Shown piece after piece: positions 1 to 10,969 of a stretch of 64,000 nt of DNA. Under the pieces are notes generated by a model. It worked only from the letters and a program-made list of their open reading frames with translations, was not told the origin of the DNA and ran no database searches. The DNA is from Clostridiaceae bacterium 14S0207 (GTDB lineage: Bacteria > Bacillota > Clostridia > Clostridiales > Clostridiaceae), in NCBI GenBank assembly GCA_003288255.1, contig CP026600.1:2666001-2730000 (forward strand), written 5' to 3'. Numbering within the stretch: the first letter of the stretch is position 1; each line of letters opens with the position of its first letter. Position numbers and translations under genes: made by a program.

Positions 1-63
1 AAAGCTAGGCATAGTCATATGTCTTCTTGAAGGTGTTGTAGGATTAAAACTCTTAATTGCCAT
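1..63 (-). CDS. rplB: 50S ribosomal protein L2, N-terminal fragment cut by window edge
   Basis: Only the first 21 codons are inside the window. The minus strand starts ATG at 63 and reads MAIKSFNPTTPSRRHMTMPS, the typical start of bacterial L2, which sits at the peptidyl transferase centre and helps subunit association. A strong AGGGAGG ribosome binding site lies just upstream (about 69-76). It follows rplW by 64 bases in the usual S10 operon order (S10-L3-L4-L23-L2). The remainder runs off the left edge, so nothing can be said about its integrity. Confidence 0.95.
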   Translation of the reverse strand, partial: MAIKSFNPTTPSRRHMTMPSF

Positions 64-127
64 GTTGTTTTCCCTCCTTTTGATAGCTTTTCTGGCTTAA
101 CGCCAATACATGCTTTTATAAGTACAA

Positions 128-421
128 TTAAATTCCTTCGAAGAATTCAATTGCTTTACTTTCCTCTGTAAGTTTCACGATAGCTTTTTTATAATCGGCT
201 CTCTTACCTTCGTGAACACCAACTCTTTTTTTCTTACCAATATATCTTACAGTATTAACTTCTTCAACTTTTACGCCAAAGATTTCTTCTACTGCTCTTT
301 TTATTTGAGATTTATTAGCATGGATATCTACTACAAAGGTGTATTTCTTGTCAGCCATTGCTGCCATACTTTTTTCTGTTATAACTGGTCTTCTAATTAC
401 ATCATGGCTTACTAGCTTCAT
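128..421 (-). CDS. rplW: 50S ribosomal protein L23
   Basis: 97 aa, normal length for L23, which lines the polypeptide exit tunnel mouth and docks trigger factor and SRP. The N-terminus has the family signature [12 protein letters not shown] and the centre has [20 protein letters not shown]. Its ATG overlaps the rplD stop by one base (TAATG), so translation is probably coupled to L4. Third complete position in the S10 operon from the right; no oddities. Confidence 0.97.
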   Translation of the reverse strand: MKLVSHDVIRRPVITEKSMAAMADKKYTFVVDIHANKSQIKRAVEEIFGVKVEEVNTVRYIGKKKRVGVHEGKRADYKKAIVKLTEESKAIEFFEGI

Positions 422-1041
422 TATGCATACACCTCCTCAATTTTTTCAATGGCGTTCTTAGTCACCATGACTTTATCGTATTTTAATAGGTCATATACAT
501 TGATATTGTTAACTGGAAGTACTTCTACCCCTTCAATGTTTCTAGCTGATTTGTAAACATTTTCATTGTTTACTTCAGTTAAAATTAATGTTTTCTTTGC
601 TTCGAAAGCACTTAACATTTTAACCACTTCTTTAGTTTTAGGCACTTCTAACTCTAAGCTTTCTAAAACTATCATATTATTTTCAACAACCTTTGAAGAT
701 AAAGCTGATTTTATAGCTAATCTTCTTACTTTTTTAGGAACTGACATTCTATAGTCTCTTGGCTTTGGTGCGAAAACTATACCTCCATGAATCCATTGTG
801 GAGCTCTTATAGAACCTTGTCTTGCTCTACCTGTACCCTTTTGTCTCCATGGCTTTATTCCGCCGCCTCTAACTTCAGCTCTAGTTTTAGCTGATTGAGT
901 TCCTTGTCTCTTGTTAGCAAGTTGAGCAACTACTACTTGATGCATAACTTCACTATTAACTTCAATACCGAACACATTATCATTTAATTGCATTTCCCCA
1001 ACTTTTTGGGCTTCTCTATTATAAACAGCTATTGTTGGCAT
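421..1041 (-). CDS. rplD: 50S ribosomal protein L4
   Basis: 206 aa, usual length. The conserved extended loop (about residues 45-100: rich in G, R and K, with [19 protein letters not shown]) reaches into the exit tunnel and is intact. L4 binds 23S domain I; in some bacteria it also represses its own operon. It lies 26 bp after rplC and overlaps rplW by one base. The start is ATG with a GAGGAGG-type site upstream. Confidence 0.97.
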   Translation of the reverse strand: MPTIAVYNREAQKVGEMQLNDNVFGIEVNSEVMHQVVVAQLANKRQGTQSAKTRAEVRGGGIKPWRQKGTGRARQGSIRAPQWIHGGIVFAPKPRDYRMSVPKKVRRLAIKSALSSKVVENNMIVLESLELEVPKTKEVVKMLSAFEAKKTLILTEVNNENVYKSARNIEGVEVLPVNNINVYDLLKYDKVMVTKNAIEKIEEVYA

Positions 1042-1067
1042 ATAACCTCCTCCTTTCTCTAAAACTC

Positions 1068-1694
1068 TTACTTAACTGTATTCTTTATTATTACGTAACC
1101 TTTTTTAGCTCCTGGTACTCCACCTTTTACAAGAATAACATTCTTTTCAGGAATAACCATAGCAACCTCTAGGTTTAACACTGTTGATTTAACGTGTCCC
1201 ATATGTCCTGGCATTCTTCTGTTTTTGAATGTTCTTGAAGGATCTGAACAAGCTCCTTGTGAACCTGGTGCTCTATGGAATTTAGAACCGTGGCTCTTTG
1301 GTCCGATATGATTATGCCATCTTTTAACAGCACCTTGATATCCTTTACCTTTAGAAATTCCAGTTACATCTACTTTATCGCCTACTGCAAATACGTCAGC
1401 TTTGATTTCTTGACCTACTTCGTAAGCACTTGTATCTTCTAATCTGAATTCTTTAACGAATCTTCTTGGAGATACCCCTGCCTTTTTAAATTCTCCAAGC
1501 ATTGGTTTGTTGAATAAAGTTTCTCTTTTTTCATCAAATCCAACCTTGATTGAATCATAACCATCATTTTCAACAGTTTTCTTTTGAATTATAGCACATG
1601 GGCCTGCTTCAACAACTGTTACTGGTATTACTCTTCCTCTCTCATCGAAGATTTGAGTCATACCTAATTTTCTACCTAATATTGCTTTTTTCAT
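1068..1694 (-). CDS. rplC: 50S ribosomal protein L3
   Basis: 208 aa, normal for L3. The N-terminus [20 protein letters not shown] and the tunnel/peptidyl-transferase loop around residues 125-165 ([36 protein letters not shown]) are both typical. Early assembly protein of 23S domain VI. It is second in the S10 operon, 63 bp after rpsJ, with AGGAGGTG in front of its ATG. Confidence 0.97.
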   Translation of the reverse strand: MKKAILGRKLGMTQIFDERGRVIPVTVVEAGPCAIIQKKTVENDGYDSIKVGFDEKRETLFNKPMLGEFKKAGVSPRRFVKEFRLEDTSAYEVGQEIKADVFAVGDKVDVTGISKGKGYQGAVKRWHNHIGPKSHGSKFHRAPGSQGACSDPSRTFKNRRMPGHMGHVKSTVLNLEVAMVIPEKNVILVKGGVPGAKKGYVIIKNTVK

Positions 1695-1757
1695 TTAAAG
1701 CACCTCCTATTAATATCAGCGGATCACATTAGTGGTCTTAATATTACTTTATCGAAA

Positions 1758-2066
1758 TTAAAGTTTTATTTCGATATCTACTCCTGCTGGTAAATCAACT
1801 CTCATTAGAGCATCTACAGTCTTTTGTGAAGGACTGATTATATCTAATAATCTCTTATGAGTTCTTATTTCAAATTGTTCTCTAGAATCTTTGTACTTAT
1901 GAGGAGCTCTTAATATAGTTACAACATCTTTCTCTGTTGGTAATGGTATTGGACCTGCCACACCTGCTCCAGTGTTTTTAGCTGTTTCAACAATCTTTTC
2001 TGCTGATTGATCTAAAAGATTGTGATCATAAGCTTTTAATCTAATTCTTATTTTTTGAGTTGCCAT
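1758..2066 (-). CDS. rpsJ: 30S ribosomal protein S10, first gene of the S10 operon
   Basis: 102 aa with the classic S10 sequence ([30 protein letters not shown], then [34 protein letters not shown]). S10 is a 30S head protein and, as NusE, an antitermination partner of NusB. It opens the S10 operon: a strong promoter and a leader of about 165 nt precede it, separating this unit from tuf on the right. Confidence 0.98.
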   Translation of the reverse strand: MATQKIRIRLKAYDHNLLDQSAEKIVETAKNTGAGVAGPIPLPTEKDVVTILRAPHKYKDSREQFEIRTHKRLLDIISPSQKTVDALMRVDLPAGVDIEIKL

Positions 2067-2234
2067 TGAATTCCCCTCCTTTTCTAATTTCGTTATATTT
2101 CAACGGATATCAGTTATAAACTGTTCCGGGTGTTGCATATTTTAAAAAGCAAAGGTTTAGCTTATAACACTCTACCTTCTTGTCTTTTAATATTTAACAT
2201 CAATTGTATTGCAAATTCACAATACAACTTCTTT
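2067..2234 (-). other. 5' leader of the S10 operon
   Basis: The leader between the promoter below and the rpsJ start contains at least one clear stem, TTGTATTG/CAATACAA (about 2202-2226 region), right after the predicted transcription start. No match to a named leader family is claimed. The AGGAGGGGAATTC-like ribosome binding site precedes ATG. In other bacteria the S10 leader is the target of L4-mediated or other feedback; whether that happens here cannot be read from the sequence. Confidence 0.4.
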
Positions 2235-2263
2235 AGTATACAATATTTTTTAGCATTTGACAA
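2235..2263 (-). promoter_or_regulatory. Promoter of the S10 operon
   Basis: On the minus strand TTGTCA (2258-2263), exactly 17 bp spacer, TATACT (2235-2240). Both hexamers match the sigma-A consensus in 5 of 6 positions. Confidence 0.8.
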
Positions 2264-2387
2264 GTATTTTTTAAACATAGATTTTGTTTTTTTCTTTAAC
2301 TTTTATGTATTGAACTCATAGATTTATTTTCTTTTTTTGTTGTTTGAACTTTTTTCTTTTTTGTTTGTTTGAACTTTTTTTCTTTTT

Positions 2388-2436
2388 TAATAATCATCAT
2401 TCAGATTATTAAGGGAGGATTACTCCTCCCCTTAAC
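2388..2436. repeat. Two adjacent inverted repeats between tuf and rpsJ
   Basis: One stem is TAATAATC ... GATTATTA (2388-2411) and the next is AAGGGAGGA/TCCTCCCCTT (2412-2435 region). They lie 50-100 bp downstream of tuf copy 1. The minus-strand tail after the stems is A-rich, not T-rich, so this is not a textbook intrinsic terminator; it may be an RNA 3' end or processing structure. To its left (2330-2388) are two near-copies of a T-rich segment containing TTTGAACTTTTTTC. Confidence 0.45.
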
Positions 2437-2485
2437 ATACTAGTAATATTGGCCAATATTTACTTTGTATTTTAATTTATAAAGA

Positions 2486-3679
2486 CTACTCGATTATAGT
2501 AGTAACAACTCCTGATCCTACTGTTCTTCCGCCTTCTCTTATTGCGAATCTTAATCCTTCTTCCATTGCTACTTTTGTGATTAACTCAACATTCATATCA
2601 ATGTGGTCCCCAGGCATTACCATTTCTACTCCGTCTGGTAATTGGATTGATCCTGTTACGTCTGTTGTTCTGAAGTAGAATTGTGGTCTATATCCGTTAA
2701 AGAATGGAGTGTGTCTTCCACCTTCTTCTTTCTTTAATACGTATACTTGACCTACGAATTTCTTATGAGGTTTTACTGATCCTGTTTTTGCAAGTACTTG
2801 ACCTCTTTGAACATCTGTTCTTTGTACTCCTCTTAATAATGCTCCGATGTTATCTCCAGCCATTGCTTGGTCTAGTAACTTTCTGAACATTTCTACTCCT
2901 GTACATACTACTTTCTTTGACTCATCTGCTAATCCTACGATTTCGATTTCGTCTCCAACTTTTAATATACCTCTTTCAACTCTTCCAGTTACAACTGTTC
3001 CTCTTCCTGTAATTGTGAATACGTCTTCGATTGGCATTAAGAAATCTTTATCTGTATCTCTTTCTGGTGTTGGAATGTAGTTATCGATCTCTTCCATTAA
3101 GTCTAAGATACATTGAGTTTTTGAATCATCTTCTAAGTTGTTGATTGCTTCTAATGCTGATCCTGATACTATTGGAGCTGCATCTCCATCAAATCCATAC
3201 TCACTTAATAATTCTCTTACTTCCATCTCTACTAATTCTAGTAATTCTGGATCATCTACCATATCAGCTTTGTTTAAGAATACTACTATGTGTTGTACTC
3301 CTACTCTTGATGCTAATAGGATATGTTCTCTTGTTTGTGGCATTGGACCATCTGCTGCTGATACAACTAAGATAGCTCCATCCATTTGTGCTGCTCCTGT
3401 AATCATGTTCTTTACATAGTCAGCGTGTCCTGGACAGTCAACGTGTGCATAGTGTCTGTTGTCTGTTTCATACTCAACGTGTGAAGTATTGATTGTGATT
3501 CCTCTTTCTTTTTCTTCTGGTGCTTTATCGATTTCATCATATTTTGATGCTTCTGCGAATCCCTTTTTAGATAATACCATTGTAATCGCTGCTGTTAATG
3601 TAGTCTTACCATGGTCTACGTGTCCTATTGTTCCTATATTTACGTGTGGTTTTTTTCTTTCAAATTTAGCTTTTGCCAT
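2486..3679 (-). CDS. tuf: Elongation factor Tu, copy 1
   Basis: 397 aa GTPase that delivers aminoacyl-tRNA to the ribosome. G1 GHVDHGKT at residues 19-26, G3 DCPGH at 81-85 and G4 NKAD at 136-139 are all intact, and domains 2 and 3 are complete. It is the last gene of the str operon (rpsL-rpsG-fusA-tuf), 76 bp after fusA. Protein and, as far as compared by eye, nucleotide sequence are identical to the second copy at 18667-19860, including the ribosome binding site. Confidence 0.98.
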   Translation of the reverse strand: MAKAKFERKKPHVNIGTIGHVDHGKTTLTAAITMVLSKKGFAEASKYDEIDKAPEEKERGITINTSHVEYETDNRHYAHVDCPGHADYVKNMITGAAQMDGAILVVSAADGPMPQTREHILLASRVGVQHIVVFLNKADMVDDPELLELVEMEVRELLSEYGFDGDAAPIVSGSALEAINNLEDDSKTQCILDLMEEIDNYIPTPERDTDKDFLMPIEDVFTITGRGTVVTGRVERGILKVGDEIEIVGLADESKKVVCTGVEMFRKLLDQAMAGDNIGALLRGVQRTDVQRGQVLAKTGSVKPHKKFVGQVYVLKKEEGGRHTPFFNGYRPQFYFRTTDVTGSIQLPDGVEMVMPGDHIDMNVELITKVAMEEGLRFAIREGGRTVGSGVVTTIIE

Positions 3680-3755
3680 TATTTTTTCCTCCTTTATAAT
3701 AAACCTTTTATAATGGAATTATAATTACTTGGTGTTTACCAATAATTACTAATTA

Positions 3756-5822
3756 TTATTTTTCTCTACTTCCTGCAATTTGTTCCATAATATTTTTTGG
3801 AACTGGCTCGTAAGCTGCAAATTCCATGCTGTAGTTTCCTCTACCTTGAGTTCTAGATCTTAATGTAGTTGCATATCCGAACATTTCTGATAATGGAACC
3901 ATAGCTTTTATTATTTGAGCTCCTGCTTGAGCTTCCATTCCTTCTATTCTTCCTCTTCTTGAGTTAACGTCACCCATAACGTCTCCCATATATTCTTCTG
4001 GAATAACTACTTCAACTTTCATTATAGGCTCTAGAAGAACTGGTTTTGCTTTTGCCATAGCATTTTTAAATGCCATAGATCCTGCAATTTTGAAGGCCAT
4101 TTCTGATGAGTCAACATCATGGTATGAACCATCAAATAATCTTACTTTGAAGTTTATAACTGGGTATCCAGCAACAACCCCACTTTGAGATGCTTCTCTT
4201 ATACCATTATCAATTGGTTGGATATACTCTTTTGGAATAGATCCTCCAACAACAGCATTTTCAAAGCTGTATTCTTCTTCAGTTGGTATAAGTTCAATCC
4301 AACAATGTCCGTATTGTCCACGTCCACCTGATTGTCTAACAAACTTACCTTCAGCTTTAACAGCTGAACCAATTGTTTCTTTATAAGCAACTTGTGGCTT
4401 ACCAACATTACATTCAACTTTGAATTCTCTTTGCAATCTATCAACGATGATTTCTAAGTGTAATTCACCCATACCAGCGATGATTGTTTGACCTGTTTCT
4501 TGATCAGTGAAAGTCTTAAATGTTGGATCTTCTTCAGCAAGTTTTGCTAGAGCTATACCCATTTTTTCTGTACCAACTTTAGTTTTTGGTTCTATAGCAA
4601 CAGAAATAACTGGTTCTGGGAATTCCATACTTTCTAACACAACTGGAGAATCTTCTGAACATAAAGTATCACCTGTTATAGTGTTCTTTAATCCTATTAT
4701 AGCTCCTAATTCACCAGCACGTAATTCCTCAACATCTTCTCTATGATTAGAGTGCATTTTAACAAGTCTACCAATTCTTTCTTTTCTACCTTTGTTAGAG
4801 TTAAGTACATAAGTACCACTAGTCATAACACCTGAGTAAACTCTTGTAAATGCTAATCTTCCAACAAATGGGTCAGTAGCTATTTTAAATGCTAATGCTG
4901 CTAATGGTTCATTGTCATCAGCAGGTCTCTCAGTTTCATTACCTTCTAAATCTGTTCCTTTTATAGCAGGAATATCTAATGGTGATGGTAAATACTCAAC
5001 TGCTGCATCTATCATCATTTGAACACCTTTGTTTTTGTATGAAGAACCACAAATTACAGGAACTATTTCATTAGCAATTACGCCTTTTCTTAAAGTTGCC
5101 TTTAATTCTTCTTCTGTTACTTCTTCACCATCAAGGTATTTCATCATTAATTCTTCATCTAATTCAGCTATAGCTTCTACCATTGATGATCTATATTCTT
5201 CTGCCATATCTTTCATATCTGCAGGAATATCTGATTCTTCAAATACTTTACCTAAATCATCTTTATATATTTCAGCTTTCATTGTTATTAAATCAATGAT
5301 ACCTTCAAAGTTTTCTTCTTTACCTATTGGTAATTGAATAGGTACTGCATTAGCGTGAAGTCTTTCTCTCATCATTTTAACTGCTCTATAGAAATCAGCA
5401 CCTAATATATCCATTTTATTTATATATGCAACCCTAGGAACTGAATACTTATCTGCCTGTCTCCATACAGTTTCAGATTGTGGTTCAACTCCACCTTTTG
5501 CACAGAATACACCTACAGCACCGTCAAGAACTCTTAATGATCTCTCAACCTCTACTGTAAAATCTACGTGACCTGGTGTATCTATAATGTTTATTTCGTG
5601 ACCTTTCCATTGACAAGTTGTTGCAGCAGAAGTAATTGTTATACCTCTTTCTTGTTCTTGAACCATCCAGTCCATTGTAGCTGCACCATCATGTGTTTCA
5701 CCTATTTTATGAGTTCTTCCTGTGTAGAAAAGTATACGCTCTGTTGTTGTTGTTTTACCAGCATCGATATGAGCCATTATACCAATATTACGAACTTTTT
5801 TTAAAGGAAATTGTCTAGCCAA
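3756..5822 (-). CDS. fusA: Elongation factor G (TTG start)
   Basis: 688 aa translocase GTPase, typical length. The G1 motif AHIDAGKT is at residues 17-24, followed by the effector region [16 protein letters not shown] and NKMD; domains II-V are complete to the end. The start is placed at TTG 5822 rather than at the longer reading from 5840. This gives the canonical [10 protein letters not shown]-terminus and puts AGGAGG 7 bases upstream, whereas that site would be inside the coding region of the longer form. It is in the str operon, after a strong hairpin behind rpsG. Confidence 0.96.
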   Translation of the reverse strand: MARQFPLKKVRNIGIMAHIDAGKTTTTERILFYTGRTHKIGETHDGAATMDWMVQEQERGITITSAATTCQWKGHEINIIDTPGHVDFTVEVERSLRVLDGAVGVFCAKGGVEPQSETVWRQADKYSVPRVAYINKMDILGADFYRAVKMMRERLHANAVPIQLPIGKEENFEGIIDLITMKAEIYKDDLGKVFEESDIPADMKDMAEEYRSSMVEAIAELDEELMMKYLDGEEVTEEELKATLRKGVIANEIVPVICGSSYKNKGVQMMIDAAVEYLPSPLDIPAIKGTDLEGNETERPADDNEPLAALAFKIATDPFVGRLAFTRVYSGVMTSGTYVLNSNKGRKERIGRLVKMHSNHREDVEELRAGELGAIIGLKNTITGDTLCSEDSPVVLESMEFPEPVISVAIEPKTKVGTEKMGIALAKLAEEDPTFKTFTDQETGQTIIAGMGELHLEIIVDRLQREFKVECNVGKPQVAYKETIGSAVKAEGKFVRQSGGRGQYGHCWIELIPTEEEYSFENAVVGGSIPKEYIQPIDNGIREASQSGVVAGYPVINFKVRLFDGSYHDVDSSEMAFKIAGSMAFKNAMAKAKPVLLEPIMKVEVVIPEEYMGDVMGDVNSRRGRIEGMEAQAGAQIIKAMVPLSEMFGYATTLRSRTQGRGNYSMEFAAYEPVPKNIMEQIAGSREK

Positions 5823-5862
5823 ATTTCTTCCTCCTCTCAACGTCTTACTTTATAAATTTTAG

Positions 5863-5894
5863 AAAACTGTTTTGAGAAAACTCAAAACAGTTTT
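5863..5894 (-). terminator. 14-bp perfect stem-loop between rpsG and fusA
   Basis: AAAACTGTTTTGAG and its exact complement flank a 4-base loop. On the minus strand the 3' arm ends in TTTT and is followed by a partly T-rich stretch. It could be a partial terminator or attenuator or an RNA processing stem within the str operon, 40 bases before the fusA start. Confidence 0.55.
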
Positions 5895-5901
5895 AATTAT
5901 A

Positions 5902-6393
<492 letters not shown>

Positions 6394-6540
6394 TTACAAT
6401 TTAGATCATAGGTACTCGATACTTAAAATATCGTTATATGTATTTGAAGATTTCTCTACCAAACAGACATTTTAAATATTTATACACATGAGCCCGTTAA
6501 TTCCATAAATGTGAAGCTACAGCATCATAATTTTATAAAA

Positions 6541-6918
6541 CTATTTTTTCTTAGGTTTTTTAGTTCCGTATTTAGATCTTGATTGCATTCTTTCATTAAC
6601 TCCTGCAGAGTCTAATGCACCTCTTATTATGTGATATCTAACACCAGGAAGATCTTTTACTCTTCCCCCTCTGATTAATACAACACTGTGCTCTTGTAAG
6701 TTATGTCCTTCACCTGGGATATAAGATGTTACTTCATATCCGTTAGTTAATCTAACTCTTGCTACTTTTCTTAAAGCTGAGTTAGGTTTCTTTGGTGTAG
6801 TAGTTTTAACTACTGTACATACACCTCTCTTTTGAGGACACTCCTTTAAAGCTGGTGAAGCTGATTTACTTGATACGCTTGATCTACCTTTTCTTACTAA
6901 TTGGTTAATTGTTGGCAT
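6541..6918 (-). CDS. rpsL: 30S ribosomal protein S12
   Basis: 125 aa decoding-centre protein. The streptomycin-related positions are wild type: [13 protein letters not shown] in the first loop and [13 protein letters not shown] in the second. The ATG at 6918 is chosen because AGGAGG stands 7 bases in front; the alternative GTG six bases upstream would leave almost no spacing. It is the first classic str gene, 113 bp after the L7Ae-like gene. Confidence 0.97.
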   Translation of the reverse strand: MPTINQLVRKGRSSVSSKSASPALKECPQKRGVCTVVKTTTPKKPNSALRKVARVRLTNGYEVTSYIPGEGHNLQEHSVVLIRGGRVKDLPGVRYHIIRGALDSAGVNERMQSRSKYGTKKPKKK

Positions 6919-7031
6919 ACGCACACCTCCTCATATTTTCCTAAGTATAAATTTTAATTTTTCATTATGCTGTTTTATTTCAAAATACTTAACAGCCTCA
7001 ATTATCAAAATAAATAGTTAATATACATTAC

Positions 7032-7277
7032 TTATTCTAATATTAAAGCTGCTGCAGCTCCTACATCTATTTCACATAACTGCCCTAATTCTTTCATAGT
7101 AGCAACGTAATTCACTTCCAATTGTTTACATTTGGCTAATTCTACAAGTGGTTTAATAACTCCGATTTCTGCATCGTTAGCTACATAAATCTTTAAATTA
7201 GCATAATTTTGTAAACTTTTTAGAAGTTTTACAGACTGCTTAACTCCTACAATCTTATTTGATTTGTTGTCTAACAT
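7032..7277 (-). CDS. Ribosomal L7Ae-family protein (YbxF/K-turn binding type)
   Basis: 81 aa with the L7Ae/L30e/S12e fold pattern (KIVGVKQSVKLLKSLQNYANLKIYVANDAEIGVIKPLVELAKCKQLEVNYVATMKELGQLCEIDVGAAA). In Firmicutes a small L7Ae-like protein sits between rpoC and rpsL; the Bacillus YbxF member binds kink-turn RNA. Position here is the same. Its exact RNA target is not known from the sequence. Confidence 0.88.
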   Translation of the reverse strand: MLDNKSNKIVGVKQSVKLLKSLQNYANLKIYVANDAEIGVIKPLVELAKCKQLEVNYVATMKELGQLCEIDVGAAAALILE

Positions 7278-7325
7278 AACTTCTCCCTCCCAGGATTAAT
7301 TATGCTTATCATATTTATTAAATAA

Positions 7326-7362
7326 CATTGTTGTAGACATTTATCGATAGTCTACAACAATG
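7326..7362 (-). terminator. Hairpin after rpoC
   Basis: 13-bp perfect stem (CATTGTTGTAGAC and complement) with an 11-base loop containing ATCGAT. On the minus strand it is followed by TTATTT, a weak U tract, so it may be a leaky terminator between rpoC and the L7Ae-like gene. Confidence 0.6.
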
Positions 7363-7415
7363 AGTATTTTATCATTTTAGTCAACTGATGTCAATAAATT
7401 ATTATTAAGCTTTAA

Positions 7416-10400
7416 CTATTGTTCTTGAACAACTTCTTCGTTTTGTTTATCTTCAGTACTGATTTTTAAAGTTCTATATCTAGTCATTCCTGTTCCAGCT
7501 GGTATTAACTTACCAAGAATAACATTTTCTTTTAATCCAACTAGCGGATCTATTTTTCCTTTAATAGCTGCCTCTGTAAGAACTCTTGTAGTTTCTTGGA
7601 ATGAAGCCGCTGATAAGAATGAATCTGTTGCAAGAGCTGCCTTTGTAATACCTAATAAAGTAATCTTACCTTCTGCTGGCATTCCACCATTAGCTATTGC
7701 TTTTTCATTTTCTTCCTCAAATTCAAAAATATCTATTAACGAACCTGGTAATAACGATGTATCTCCTGACTCCTCAATTTTGATCTTTCTAGTCATTTGT
7801 CTTACAACGACCTCTAAGTGCTTATCATTAATATCAACACCTTGAAGTCTATATACCTTTTGAACCTCTGATAATAGATAATTCTTAACTCCTTCAACTC
7901 CCTTAATTCTTAGGATATCATGTGGATTAACTGAACCTTGAGTGATTTCATCTCCAGCTTCAATTCTAGCTCCAGCCTTGATGTTAACTCCTAATCTTGA
8001 ACCAAATGGAATATCATAGCTTACTTCTTCACCGTCATCAGATATTACAATAACTGTTCTCTTTTTCTTAGTTTCTTCTATCTTAACAGTTCCTGCTACC
8101 TCTGTTACAATAGCTAATCCTTTTGGTTTTCTTGCCTCAAATAATTCCTCAACTCTAGGAAGACCTTGAGTTATATCAGCACCGGCAACTCCACCAGTGT
8201 GGAATGTTCTCATTGTAAGCTGTGTACCTGGCTCACCGATAGATTGAGCGGCTGTAATACCAACTGCTTCACCTATATTAATTTTATCTCCTGTAGCCAT
8301 ATTCATACCATAACATTTAGAACATACACCAAATTTGGATTTACATGTAAATACTGATCTAATCTTAACAGTTTTAACTCCTGCTTTTTCTACCTTTGAT
8401 GCTAACTCTACATCCATATATTCATTTTGTTTAACAATAATCTCTCCAGTACTTGGATTAATTATATCTTCTGATGTATATCTACCAGTTAATCTTTCTG
8501 TTAAAGTTTCAATCATTTCATTTCCTTCTTTGATTTCTTTAACAAGGTATCCTTCTGTAGTTCCACAGTCATCTTCTCTTATAATAACATCTTGGCTTAC
8601 ATCAACAAGTCTTCTTGTTAAGTAACCTGAGTCAGCTGTTTTAAGTGCAGTATCGGCGTTTCCTTTTCTAGCTCCATGGGTAGAAATGAAATACTCTAAT
8701 ACGTCAAGTCCTTCTCTAAATGATGATCTGATAGGAAGCTCGATAATTTTACCTGATGGATTAGCCATAAGTCCTCTCATACCTGCAAGCTGTTTAATCT
8801 GACTCTTAGAACCTCTGGCACCTGAATCTGCCATCATGAAGATAGGGTTAAACTTATCAAAATTATCCATTAAGGCATTGGCAACATCTTCTGTTGTTTT
8901 AGTCCATTTATCTATAACTCTTTCATATCTTTCATCTTCAGATATGAATCCTCTTCTATACATCTTTTCTATGCTTTCTACTGCTTTATCTGTATCAGCA
9001 AGTAATATTTTCTTAGCTTCTGGAACTATCATATCTGATACAGATATTGTAATAGCCCCTATAGTTGAATAATGGTATCCTGTAGCTTTTATTTTATCTA
9101 ACATTATAGATGTTTGAGTTGGTCCATATTTTAAATAACACTTATCTATAATTTTTCCTAATGATTTTTTAGTAATTAAGAAGTCTATTTCTAATTTAAA
9201 TAAATTTTCTGGTTTACTTCTATCAATAAACCCTAAATTTTGAGGAATAGATTCATTAAAGATAAGCTTACCAGGTGTAGTTTCTATCATACCTGTAATT
9301 TTTTCACCATCAATTTCCTTAATCACTTTTACTTTAATCTTAGAATGTATATCAATGTCTTTGCATTGATATGCCATATAAACTTCTTCTGGAGATGAGA
9401 ACGATCTACCTTCTCCTCTTCCTCCATCTTTCTCCATAGTCAGATAATAAGATCCTAAAATCATATCCTGTGTAGGTACACATACTGGCTTACCATCAGA
9501 TGGTTTTAATATATTATGAGCCGCTAACATTAAGAATCTAGCTTCTGCTTGAGCCTCAACCGATAATGGTACGTGAACCGCCATTTGGTCACCATCAAAG
9601 TCGGCATTATATGCTGTACATACTAATGGATGAAGTTTTATTGCTCTACCTTCTACAAGGATTGGTTGGAACGCTTGAATTCCAAGTCTGTGTAGAGTCG
9701 GAGCACGGTTAAGCATAACTGGATGATCTTGAATAACTTCTTCTAGTACATCCCATACTTGTGCCATAACTCTTTCAACCATTCTCTTAGCACTCTTAAT
9801 ATTATGAGCAATGCCTCTTTCAACTAACTTTTTCATTACAAATGGTTTGAATAATTCAAGAGCCATTTCCTTTGGAAGACCACATTGATACATTTTTAAC
9901 TCAGGACCTACAACAATAACTGAACGTCCTGAATAATCGACACGTTTACCAAGTAAGTTTTGTCTAAATCTACCTTGCTTACCTTTTAACATATCTGATA
10001 ATGATTTTAATGGTCTATTTCCTGGCCCTGTTACAGGTCTTCCTCTTCTACCATTATCTATTAATGCATCTACTGCCTCTTGTAGCATTCTTTTCTCGTT
10101 TCTAACGATTATATCTGGTGCACCTAATGATAATAGCTTCTTAAGTCTGTTATTTCTATTAATAACTCTTCTATATAAATCGTTTAAGTCAGATGTTGCA
10201 AATCTTCCACCATCTAATTGAACCATTGGTCTTAAATCTGGTGGAATAACAGGGATAACATCAACTATCATCCATTCAGGTTTATTACTAGAATTTCTAA
10301 AAGATTCAGCAACCTCTAATCTTCTTATAGTTCTTATTCTCTTTTGTCCTGTATTAGTCTTTAATTCTTCTTTTAATTCTACTACTAAAGCATCTAAATC

Positions 10401-10949
10401 AATTTCTTGTAATAAAATCTTTATAGCTTCAGCACCTATTCCAGCTTCAAAACTATCATATCCGTATTTTTCTACTGCTTCTCTATATTCTTTTTCACTT
10501 AATAATTGTTTCTTTACAAGTGGAGTTTCCTTTGAGTCGATTACTACATAAGAAGCAAAGTATAGCACTTTTTCTAAAGCTCTTGGTGACATTTCAAGGA
10601 TTAATCCCATTCTTGATGGTATACCTTTAAAATACCAAATATGAGATACAGGGGCAGCAAGTTCAATATGCCCCATTCTCTCACGTCTTACTTTAGATTT
10701 AGTTACTTCAACACCGCATCTGTCACAAACTATGCCCTTATATCTAACTCTCTTATACTTTCCACAATGACATTCCCAATCTTTAATTGGTCCAAATATC
10801 TTTTCGCAAAAAAGACCATCTTTTTCTGGCTTTAAAGTCCTATAATTAATTGTTTCTGGCTTTTTAACCTCACCTCTAGACCACTCTCTTATTTGTTCTG
10901 GTGAAGCTAAACCTATTTGTATGGCATCAAAATTATTTAATTCAAACAA
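7416..10949 (-). CDS. rpoC: RNA polymerase beta' subunit
   Basis: 1177 aa. The N-terminal zinc site has C60, C62, C75 and C78. The catalytic magnesium motif NADFDGD is near residue 450, and the trigger loop/bridge helix and C-terminal clamp regions (for example CRSK-like [11 protein letters not shown] and MTRYRTLKI near the end) are all present. Length matches Firmicute beta'. It starts 20 bases after the rpoB stop with GGGAGG in front of ATG, so rpoBC is one transcription unit. Confidence 0.98.
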   Translation of the reverse strand: MFELNNFDAIQIGLASPEQIREWSRGEVKKPETINYRTLKPEKDGLFCEKIFGPIKDWECHCGKYKRVRYKGIVCDRCGVEVTKSKVRRERMGHIELAAPVSHIWYFKGIPSRMGLILEMSPRALEKVLYFASYVVIDSKETPLVKKQLLSEKEYREAVEKYGYDSFEAGIGAEAIKILLQEIDLDALVVELKEELKTNTGQKRIRTIRRLEVAESFRNSSNKPEWMIVDVIPVIPPDLRPMVQLDGGRFATSDLNDLYRRVINRNNRLKKLLSLGAPDIIVRNEKRMLQEAVDALIDNGRRGRPVTGPGNRPLKSLSDMLKGKQGRFRQNLLGKRVDYSGRSVIVVGPELKMYQCGLPKEMALELFKPFVMKKLVERGIAHNIKSAKRMVERVMAQVWDVLEEVIQDHPVMLNRAPTLHRLGIQAFQPILVEGRAIKLHPLVCTAYNADFDGDQMAVHVPLSVEAQAEARFLMLAAHNILKPSDGKPVCVPTQDMILGSYYLTMEKDGGRGEGRSFSSPEEVYMAYQCKDIDIHSKIKVKVIKEIDGEKITGMIETTPGKLIFNESIPQNLGFIDRSKPENLFKLEIDFLITKKSLGKIIDKCYLKYGPTQTSIMLDKIKATGYHYSTIGAITISVSDMIVPEAKKILLADTDKAVESIEKMYRRGFISEDERYERVIDKWTKTTEDVANALMDNFDKFNPIFMMADSGARGSKSQIKQLAGMRGLMANPSGKIIELPIRSSFREGLDVLEYFISTHGARKGNADTALKTADSGYLTRRLVDVSQDVIIREDDCGTTEGYLVKEIKEGNEMIETLTERLTGRYTSEDIINPSTGEIIVKQNEYMDVELASKVEKAGVKTVKIRSVFTCKSKFGVCSKCYGMNMATGDKINIGEAVGITAAQSIGEPGTQLTMRTFHTGGVAGADITQGLPRVEELFEARKPKGLAIVTEVAGTVKIEETKKKRTVIVISDDGEEVSYDIPFGSRLGVNIKAGARIEAGDEITQGSVNPHDILRIKGVEGVKNYLLSEVQKVYRLQGVDINDKHLEVVVRQMTRKIKIEESGDTSLLPGSLIDIFEFEEENEKAIANGGMPAEGKITLLGITKAALATDSFLSAASFQETTRVLTEAAIKGKIDPLVGLKENVILGKLIPAGTGMTRYRTLKISTEDKQNEEVVQEQ

Positions 10950-10969
10950 GGGTACATCCTCCCTTCAGA

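Noticed and set aside
2130-2321. Plus-strand 63-aa ORF in the rpsJ leader
   Set aside because: Antisense to the S10 promoter and leader; no ribosome binding site; Phe-rich composition typical of AT-rich non-coding DNA.
2704-3419. Plus-strand ORFs antisense to tuf (60-93 aa), repeated at 18885-19600
   Set aside because: Exact shadows of the tuf coding sequence on the opposite strand; they occur only because tuf is duplicated.
4199-4444. Minus-strand 81-aa ORF within fusA
   Set aside because: Out-of-frame shadow of fusA, low-complexity Leu-rich translation.
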